From an uncultured Muribaculaceae bacterium (GTDB taxonomy: Bacteria > Bacteroidota > Bacteroidia > Bacteroidales > Muribaculaceae): a stretch of 8,233 bases of DNA. The number at the start of each line of letters is the position of its first letter. Positions within the stretch are counted from its first letter, which is position 1. The translations under genes and the position numbers were made by a program. The stretch covers positions 1-8,233 of the forward strand of contig CAJUIJ010000068.1 in assembly GCA_910586175.1 (NCBI GenBank), written 5' to 3'. Below the pieces are notes generated by a model. The model saw only the letters and a program-made list of their open reading frames with translations. It was not told the DNA's origin and ran no database searches. This document shows, one piece after another, positions 1-5,726 of this stretch.

Positions 1-1
1 C

Positions 2-376
2 CCCGCCGTAGCCGAAGGCGACGGCACAGAAGCCAAGCCTTACAACTGCGCACAGATCGTGAAAGTATGTGAGGAGACCGGCACGACAGCCACCTCGCAG
101 AGCTATTACATCTCCGGCTATGTGGTGGGCGGTGACGGCATAGACACATCTTACGGCAACGCCTCGTTCAAGCTCGCAGACTCATACATGGGTCCAGGCA
201 TATTCACAGCCTACCGCATATATGACGTAAACGGCGACAAGTTTACCGATGCCGAGAAAATCAAGATTGGCGACTTCATCACCGTCTACGGCAAGGTGGT
301 CAACTACAGCGGCAACACCCCCGAAACCACCCAGGGTGCACAGCTCGTGAGCTTCAAGCCCGCAGCTTCTTTCTAA
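2..376 (+). CDS. C-terminal part of an OB-fold-domain protein (5' end outside window)
   Basis: The reading frame is open from base 2 to the TAA at 374-376, giving 124 residues with no stop. A GTG at 59 is in frame, but the frame continues upstream with the domain-opening motif GTEAKPY, so the gene starts before the window. The visible part is one module: an entry motif (GTEAKPYN), a helix-like stretch (CAQIVKVCEETG), then strands with YYISGYVVGG, SYGNASFKLAD and KIGDFITVYGKVVNY. From family knowledge this pattern is typical of OB-fold modules in exported Bacteroidales lipoproteins and nucleases, related to DUF6359. It lies 23 bases before the lipoprotein at 400 with no terminator between them, so the two are probably co-transcribed and work together. 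Signal peptide and any catalytic domain would lie upstream and cannot be seen. A role in binding extracellular nucleic acid is inference only. Confidence 0.8.
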   Translation, partial: PAVAEGDGTEAKPYNCAQIVKVCEETGTTATSQSYYISGYVVGGDGIDTSYGNASFKLADSYMGPGIFTAYRIYDVNGDKFTDAEKIKIGDFITVYGKVVNYSGNTPETTQGAQLVSFKPAASF

Positions 377-399
377 CAATCACTAAATCTTGACACAAA

Positions 400-2112
400 A
401 TGAAATCATGCAATAAATTAGTGCTTGGCTTGGCGGTCATCTCCGCCGGTATAGCTTTGGGTGGCTGCCAGAACGATGTCGACGCACCCAAATTCGTGAC
501 TCCCGAAGCCACGATGCAGGCCAACACCACAATCAGCGAACTGAAGTCCGACCCCGCCATCTGGACAGAAGTGGAAAGCCAGGACTCCAACAATGGCGCA
601 GTGCTCTGCCCATACAAGGATGAAGCCACGCAGACTCCCTACATCATAAAGGGACGCGTAATCTCCTCTGACGCTTCGGGCAATGTCTATAAGTCTCTCT
701 ACATCCAGGATGAGACAGGCGCCCTCACTTTCTCCATCAACCAGAGCGACATGAACGCCGCATACCATATCGGACAGGAGATAGTGGTCAACATCACAGG
801 CCTATACATCGGCAAGTATGCCGGTCTCAAGCAGGTGGGTTGGCTCAGCTATTACAATTCCACTCCGCAGGTGGCTTTCATGGGCTATGAGCTTTTCAAG
901 GAGCATTCAGAGCTCAACGGCCTCCCCACCTCCGATATGGCTTACGTGAACTATGGCGACCCTTATCCCGCAAATAGCCTCTACACTGTCAAGACCGACA
1001 TACCGACACTCAACTCCATGTCAGGCAACACTGCCGCCGCCACAGAGATGATGAGCCAGCTCGTGGAGCTTGACAATGTGCACTTCGAGGATGCCGGCGA
1101 CCTCACCTTCGCCACCGAAGATGAGTCTGTGAGCCGCAATCTCCTCGATGAGAACGGCAACTCAATCATAGTCCGCACCTCCGGCTACAGCGACTTCTGG
1201 AACTATCCTCTCCCCGAGGGCACCGGCAAGGTGCGCGGTCTGCTCAGCTACTACAACGGCACTTGGCAGGTGGTGATACGTTCCATGGCCGACTGTATCT
1301 TCAAGGATGAAGGCACGCAAAACCATCCATACACCGTCGAACAGGCCATTGCTCTCCAGGATGTAGGCGAATCCGGATGGGTGAGCGGTTACATCGTAGG
1401 CTCGCTCAAGGGCGGCGTAAGCAACGTAGCAGGCAACAATGACGTGATATGGAGCGCCAACGCCGACATGGACAACTCGCTCGTGATCGGCCCCACCGCC
1501 GACTGCACCGATGTGGCGAAGTGTCTCGTGATGCAGCTTCCGCAAGGCTCAGACCTGCGCAAGCTCGTCAACCTGCTCGACAACCCCACTATGTACAAGA
1601 AGCAAATCAAGGTGCGCGGTAATTTCGAGACTTACCTCGGCACAAATGGTCTCACAGGCAATAAGGGTACCGTCAAGGAATTCGAAATCGAGGGTATGTC
1701 TGCACCCGAAGCCACAGGCCAGGGCACCAAGGAGAATCCATACAACATCACCGCAGTCATAGAGTCTACCGAGACCCTCACGGGAGTCTGGGTGGAAGGT
1801 TATGTGGCAGGCTTCGTGGCCAAGGGTGACTTCAACAACGAGAACTGCGTATTCGCCGCCTCGTTCGAAGGAAGCAGCTCCAACTTCCGCCGCAGCACAA
1901 ACATCATCCTCTCAAGCGTATCGGCTTCTCTATTCTTCAACACAGACAACTCCGTGCCCGTGGAACTCCCGAGCACGCCGGAAGACATCCGCACTTCTCT
2001 TGGCCTCAAGGACAACCCGGACCTCTTCGGCAAGAAGATTATGGTGAAGTGTGATGTAGGCACCTACCTCGGGGTGCGTGGCATACTCAAAGTCTCCGAA
2101 TACGTGAAATAA
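400..2112 (+). CDS. Lipoprotein with DUF5689-like and two DUF6359-like OB-fold modules
   Basis: This 570-residue protein starts at ATG 400. Its signal peptide ends in a lipobox (LGGC, Cys23), so it should be lipid-anchored; the acidic residues soon after Cys23 (QNDVD) are compatible with outer-membrane surface display. Residues about 40-300 match the DUF5689 pattern: TISELK, then an OB-like core from residue 81 (IIKGRVISSDASGN, YKSLYIQDETGAL, GLYIGKYAGL) and a second half with SIIVRTSGYSDFW and GLLSYYNGTWQVVIRS. Two DUF6359-like modules follow, opening at Gly305 (GTQNHPYTVEQAIAL, WVSGYIVG) and Gly442 (GTKENPYNI, VWVEGYVAGF); each closes with a similar TYLG strand. No catalytic motif is visible, so a binding or scaffold role is more likely than an enzymatic one. 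It probably shares an operon with the gene upstream, and an intrinsic terminator follows. Domain names come from pattern recognition, not a search. Confidence 0.85.
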   Translation: MKSCNKLVLGLAVISAGIALGGCQNDVDAPKFVTPEATMQANTTISELKSDPAIWTEVESQDSNNGAVLCPYKDEATQTPYIIKGRVISSDASGNVYKSLYIQDETGALTFSINQSDMNAAYHIGQEIVVNITGLYIGKYAGLKQVGWLSYYNSTPQVAFMGYELFKEHSELNGLPTSDMAYVNYGDPYPANSLYTVKTDIPTLNSMSGNTAAATEMMSQLVELDNVHFEDAGDLTFATEDESVSRNLLDENGNSIIVRTSGYSDFWNYPLPEGTGKVRGLLSYYNGTWQVVIRSMADCIFKDEGTQNHPYTVEQAIALQDVGESGWVSGYIVGSLKGGVSNVAGNNDVIWSANADMDNSLVIGPTADCTDVAKCLVMQLPQGSDLRKLVNLLDNPTMYKKQIKVRGNFETYLGTNGLTGNKGTVKEFEIEGMSAPEATGQGTKENPYNITAVIESTETLTGVWVEGYVAGFVAKGDFNNENCVFAASFEGSSSNFRRSTNIILSSVSASLFFNTDNSVPVELPSTPEDIRTSLGLKDNPDLFGKKIMVKCDVGTYLGVRGILKVSEYVK

Positions 2113-2116
2113 TCTC

Positions 2117-2130
2117 AGCCCACACGGGCT
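2117..2130 (+). other. Small hairpin just after the lipoprotein stop codon
   Basis: AGCCC at 2117-2121 pairs with GGGCT at 2126-2130 around an ACAC loop, starting four bases past the TAA. No T-run follows, so it is not a terminator by itself. It lies 18 bases before the real terminator hairpin and may only protect the 3' end. Confidence 0.35.
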
Positions 2131-2148
2131 TACAATAATCCTATCAAT

Positions 2149-2184
2149 GCCCGCAGCTGAGTGTATTCTGCTGCGGGCTTTCTT
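2149..2184 (+). terminator. Intrinsic terminator between the lipoprotein and nuclease copy 1
   Basis: A perfect 9-bp stem (GCCCGCAGC at 2149-2157 with GCTGCGGGC at 2170-2178) encloses a 12-base loop, and TTTCTT follows at 2179-2184. This is the form of a rho-independent terminator for the lipoprotein operon. It ends six bases before the ATG of the next gene, so any ribosome-binding region of that gene lies within the hairpin and its T-tract. Confidence 0.8.
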
Positions 2185-2190
2185 ACAACT

Positions 2191-3903
2191 ATGAAAAGTC
2201 TATTTTTATCTTTTTTCGCATTCCTGCTCTTTCCGCTCGCCGCATCGGCGGCCTATACCGATGGCTATTACGATGCGATGAACGGCAAGAAAAGAGAGGC
2301 ACTCAAGAAGGCTGCCAAGGAGTGCGTGCAGGCTCACACCAAACTCGTCTACTCACAACTCCCCAACTATTGGCAATACTCCGACGTTTACCCCGACCTC
2401 GTGAACGGATGCAAGAGATGGTGGGATATGTATTCCGATAATGTATACCTGATACGCAACGGCCAGGCTGCCCTCAGCAGCTTCTCGGCCAACCGTATGC
2501 AGCGTGAGCATGCAGTGCCTAAATCGTGGTGGAAGAAAAATGGCGATGTGGAATACACTCCGGCCTACAGCGACATGTGGAACCTATACCCCTCCGACGG
2601 ACCGGCCAACCAGGCCAAGCTCAACTATCCGCTCGGCGAGGTGCAGAGCCATACCTTCGACAATGGCGTCACCAAGGTGGGTACCGCCCGCAACGGTCAG
2701 GGTGGCGGCTCGGGCATCGTGTTCGAACCCGGCAATGAGTACAAGGGCGACTTCGCCCGCGCATTCTTCTATATGGCCACCGTATACGATGACCTCCCCT
2801 GGGTATACACCTACATGTTCCAGCAAAACTCTTATCCCTCCATGCGCGACTGGGCCATCGACATGCTCCTCGACTGGGCACGCAAGGACCCGGTGTCGCA
2901 AAAGGAGATAGAGCGCAACAACCAGGTGGAATTCTCGCAGGGCAACCGCAACCCCTTTGTTGACTTTCCCGAACTCGCCGAATATATATGGGGTGCACGC
3001 ACCACCGAAGTTTTCTATGTCAAGGACCAGGGAGGCCAAGTCACGCCCCCCATCACCGGCGACCCCGTGCTGTTTGATCCCGTTAACGGCGAGGCTCTCG
3101 ACTTCAACGAAGTGGCCGTGACCCAGAGCGTGTCAGCACCTCTTCATGTGCGGGGAGCCAATCTCTCCAATGCACTATCCATACGCATCACAGGTGCCGA
3201 CAAGGACCAGTTCACCACTTCGATGTCGAGCATCCCCGCATACGAGGTGTGTCAGGAAAACGGTTATCTTTTCAACGTCATTTACAAGCCCACACGTGAA
3301 GGCCATCACTCAGCCACCCTCATGATATATGACGGTGGCCTGCCGATAGGCTCCGACGTAGCCGTGAAGCTCGAGGGCTGGGCTTACCCAATCCCATCGC
3401 TCAGCACCCTCACCGCATATGAGGCATCCGACTTCAACGGCTCTTCATATACAGCCTCATGGAGCAAAGCCCATGAGACTGTGGACTTCTATGTGCTAAC
3501 CCGTGTCACATACCCTGAATCCGGACCGGAATCGGAGAGATTTACCGTCGACACCAACAGCCTCGTAATCTCCGACCGCGACCCGAATGTCACAGAGACC
3601 TACAGCGTGCAAAGCTCGCGTCTCGGATACCTCTCCGAACCCTCCAACGTAATCACCGTGGCGGCAGGCGCAAGCGTAATCGGCATACAAGCTGACCAAC
3701 CCCTCGCTTTGGGTGCCATCCCCGGCGGCTTCCTCGTGATGCTCGACTCTACGCACACCAACCTCCGCGTCTACGACATAAGCGGCCGTCTCGTGCTGCA
3801 ACAACCTGAAGTGAGCGGCGGTGAGATAATATACCTTCCCCTCGGTGTCTACGTAGTGACTACCGACCAGAACCGCAAACCTATCAAGATTGCAGTAAGA
3901 TAA
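2191..3903 (+). CDS. Secreted endonuclease I-family protein, copy 1, with Ig/FN3-like modules and sorting tail
   Basis: I place the start at ATG 2191, giving 570 residues, because it begins a clean signal peptide (KSLFLSFFAFLLFPLAASA, cut after Ala20). The in-frame GTG at 2161 lies in the loop of the preceding terminator and would add ten unlikely residues. Residues about 21-270 are an endonuclease I (EndA/NucM, His-Me finger) domain: GYYDAMNGK, WWDMYSDN, the active-site motif REHAVPKSWW (His107), NLYPSDGPAN (from Asn131), GNEYKGDFARAFFYM and the closing GNRNPFVDFPELAEYIWG. Enzymes of this family cut DNA, sometimes RNA, without strong sequence preference and use a divalent metal. Residues about 290-398 look Ig-like, about 399-492 FN3-like, and about 500-570 a T9SS type A-like tail (VYDISGRLV, LPLGVYVV). 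It should act outside the cell. Promoter unclear: a terminator sits directly upstream. Confidence 0.92.
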   Translation: MKSLFLSFFAFLLFPLAASAAYTDGYYDAMNGKKREALKKAAKECVQAHTKLVYSQLPNYWQYSDVYPDLVNGCKRWWDMYSDNVYLIRNGQAALSSFSANRMQREHAVPKSWWKKNGDVEYTPAYSDMWNLYPSDGPANQAKLNYPLGEVQSHTFDNGVTKVGTARNGQGGGSGIVFEPGNEYKGDFARAFFYMATVYDDLPWVYTYMFQQNSYPSMRDWAIDMLLDWARKDPVSQKEIERNNQVEFSQGNRNPFVDFPELAEYIWGARTTEVFYVKDQGGQVTPPITGDPVLFDPVNGEALDFNEVAVTQSVSAPLHVRGANLSNALSIRITGADKDQFTTSMSSIPAYEVCQENGYLFNVIYKPTREGHHSATLMIYDGGLPIGSDVAVKLEGWAYPIPSLSTLTAYEASDFNGSSYTASWSKAHETVDFYVLTRVTYPESGPESERFTVDTNSLVISDRDPNVTETYSVQSSRLGYLSEPSNVITVAAGASVIGIQADQPLALGAIPGGFLVMLDSTHTNLRVYDISGRLVLQQPEVSGGEIIYLPLGVYVVTTDQNRKPIKIAVR

Positions 3904-3911
3904 TCAAAAAC

Positions 3912-3990
3912 ATGGAACGGTGATTTCCAATCACCAAATGGAAAGGTGATTTCCAATCACCAAATGGAAACGAGATTTCCAAATCACCAA
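3912..3990 (+). repeat. Three tandem 26/27-base palindromic repeats
   Basis: Units lie at 3912-3937 (26 bases), 3938-3963 (26) and 3964-3990 (27). Each starts ATGGAA and ends ATCACCAA. The first two each hold the inverted repeat GGTGATTTCCAATCACC, a 7-bp stem with a 3-base loop, and differ from each other by one base. The third has diverged to a shorter palindrome (GATTTCCAAATC). They fill most of the gap between the stop codon of nuclease copy 1 and its terminator, and would form a row of small hairpins in the transcript. Confidence 0.85.
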
Positions 3991-3993
3991 AAT

Positions 3994-4025
3994 ATGGAGC
4001 GGCGCTTAAAAAAGCGTCGCTCCAT
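3994..4025 (+). terminator. Strong intrinsic terminator of nuclease copy 1
   Basis: ATGGAGCGGCGCTT at 3994-4007 pairs with AAGCGTCGCTCCAT at 4012-4025, a 14-bp stem with one G-U pair and an AAAA loop; the T-run is short (the last stem T plus TT, then CACTCATT). With A-rich sequence in the loop and before the stem it could also act in part on the opposite strand. It separates nuclease copy 1 from the operon holding copies 2 and 3. Confidence 0.75.
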
Positions 4026-4041
4026 TTCACTCATTATCCCT

Positions 4042-4071
4042 TTGCATTTTACAAATTATTTGCTAAATTTG
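4042..4071 (+). promoter_or_regulatory. Bacteroidota-type promoter (TTG-N19-TAAATTTG)
   Basis: TTG at 4042-4044, preceded by TT, is followed after exactly 19 bases by TAAATTTG at 4064-4071. This matches the Bacteroidota primary sigma factor consensus (TTTG at -33, TAnnTTTG at -7). Transcription would start near 4077-4080, leaving a leader of about 50 A-rich bases before the ATG at 4128. It most likely drives nuclease copies 2 and 3 together. Confidence 0.7.
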
Positions 4072-4127
4072 CTAATTGCATTCAAGCAACTTATCAAAGT
4101 AAAACCTTAAACAACCGTAACTACAAC

Positions 4128-5726
4128 ATGAACTCTTATAAAGCTCAAACAATCAAGCACTTCATGGGCATATCGCTCATGACGGCAGCCATAATGGCCG
4201 CCACCCCCGCTCTCGCTTCATATCCCGAGGGCTACTACGACTCGCTCAACGGCAAATGCGGTGTCGAACTCATGGAAGCAGTCAAAAAAGTGGCACAAGA
4301 TCACAAAGTAATCAGCTACAACAGTGGTACTTGGCAAGCCTTCCACTCCACAGATGTCCGCTTAGTTAATGGTGTGGAATGCTGGTGGGATATGTATTCC
4401 GACAACAATGTCAAAGTATCCTCAGGCCACCCCGGCATGAACATCGAGCACTCAGTGGCCAATTCTTGGTGGGACGGCACTAAAAACGATGCTTATTGCG
4501 ACATAGTTCACCTGAATCCCTCCAATTCCGCCGCCAACAGTGCCAAAAACAATTATCCGCTCGGAGAAATTGAAGAAGGGACAGAGCCAATATTTGATAA
4601 CGGTGTAACTTTCGTAGGCTATCCTAAATCCGGTCAAGGGGGCGGCAATAAGTATGTCTACGAGCCTTGCGACGAGTACAAAGGTGACTTCGCACGAGTT
4701 TTCATGTATATGTTCACAATATACAAGGATATGAAATGGGGCACCCGTTTCACATGGATGTACGACACATCGAAGCCGCTGATGTTCAAGGATTGGGCAC
4801 GCAACCTCTTGCTGAAGTGGCACGCGGCCGACCAAGTCAGCGACAAGGAGCTGAAACGCAACGACGGCATATACAAGGAGCAGCACAATCGCAACCCATT
4901 CGTTGATCTTCCCGCCCTCGCCGACCATATCTGGGGTGCAAAGGCCAACGAGCCTTTCAAGGTAGATGAAAACTATGTGCCTGACCCCAACCCCAATCCT
5001 GACCCCACAGACCCCACGACCACCAACAAGTATCTCTGGCTCTCGGAGAACGATGCCGACATGGGCGACTGGGAAGTCGACGACCGCACCCTCCCCTCGG
5101 CCGGATCATACATTTGGCAGTGGAAACAATATCAAGGTCTGCATTATCTCAACGCCAGCTCTTTCATCAATGACACACCTTACGAGTCTCTATCTTACGT
5201 GTGGAGTCCTGTAGTCTCGATGAAAGATGTCTCATCGGCCAAACTGACATTCGACCACGCAGCAAAATTCCAGACCAACTGCAAGGAGCTCTGCAAGTTC
5301 GTGGTGATGAACCATGACGTCAACGCCAACGATGCCAGCTACATCAAGGAATACAGCATCAACACCTGGCAAACTCCGGGCAAATGGACTTTCACTACAT
5401 CCGAGGAGTTTGACCTTGCAGAATATTCCGGCCACAACATCAGCGTGGGCTTCAAGTACGAATCCACCCCAACCGGTGCAGACACATGGGAAATCCGCAA
5501 CGTCCGCCTCGACCTCGTGCGCGACCAGAGCGGCGTGAACAGCCTACCGCAGGAGTTCGACGACTCTGACCTCGTGGAAGTCTGGGGCAACAATATCCTC
5601 GCTCCCCGAGGCGCAAGAATCTTCGACCTCAACGGACGCGAAGTGAACGGCGAAAACCTGACTCCGGGACTCTATATAGTGACAAAACCCTCTTTCCAAA
5701 AAGCTCTCAAAGTCATAGTAAAGTGA
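4128..5726 (+). CDS. Secreted endonuclease I-family protein, copy 2, with jelly-roll-like module and sorting tail
   Basis: The 532-residue product starts at ATG 4128, about 50 bases after the predicted transcription start. A signal peptide with Lys5, Lys10 and His11 in its basic part ends ATPALA, cut after Ala30. Met13 is a possible but less natural start. The endonuclease I domain spans about 31-275: GYYDSLNGK, CWWDMYSDNN, the active-site motif NIEHSVANSWW (His108), HLNPSNSAAN (His128), DEYKGDFARVFMYMF, RNPFVDLPALADHIWG. A Pro/Asp/Asn-rich linker (285-300) leads to a beta-rich module at about 301-464 (KYLWLSEND, SSAKLTFDHAAKF, SVGFKYES, DTWEIRNVRLDLV) of the choice-of-anchor-J or MAM-like jelly-roll type. 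Residues about 483-532 resemble a T9SS sorting domain (RIFDLNGREV, LTPGLYIV). It should cut extracellular nucleic acid. Its stop codon overlaps the start of copy 3. Confidence 0.93.
   Translation: MNSYKAQTIKHFMGISLMTAAIMAATPALASYPEGYYDSLNGKCGVELMEAVKKVAQDHKVISYNSGTWQAFHSTDVRLVNGVECWWDMYSDNNVKVSSGHPGMNIEHSVANSWWDGTKNDAYCDIVHLNPSNSAANSAKNNYPLGEIEEGTEPIFDNGVTFVGYPKSGQGGGNKYVYEPCDEYKGDFARVFMYMFTIYKDMKWGTRFTWMYDTSKPLMFKDWARNLLLKWHAADQVSDKELKRNDGIYKEQHNRNPFVDLPALADHIWGAKANEPFKVDENYVPDPNPNPDPTDPTTTNKYLWLSENDADMGDWEVDDRTLPSAGSYIWQWKQYQGLHYLNASSFINDTPYESLSYVWSPVVSMKDVSSAKLTFDHAAKFQTNCKELCKFVVMNHDVNANDASYIKEYSINTWQTPGKWTFTTSEEFDLAEYSGHNISVGFKYESTPTGADTWEIRNVRLDLVRDQSGVNSLPQEFDDSDLVEVWGNNILAPRGARIFDLNGREVNGENLTPGLYIVTKPSFQKALKVIVK

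Noticed and set aside
2161..2190. GTG 2161 as the start of nuclease copy 1
   Set aside because: It lies inside the loop of the terminator hairpin, and the next in-frame ATG at 2191 begins a standard signal peptide.
3912..4025. Mobile-element end or attachment site
   Set aside because: There is no transposase or integrase, no matching copy at another boundary and no target duplication; the structure is better explained as hairpin repeats plus a terminator.
4261..4680. Lower G+C in the nuclease domain of copy 2 as a sign of transfer
   Set aside because: Hand counts of single 60-base lines gave 25/60 at 4261 and 4561, but 30/60 at 4441 and 27/60 in the later part of the gene (5341), so the difference is not consistent enough to claim.
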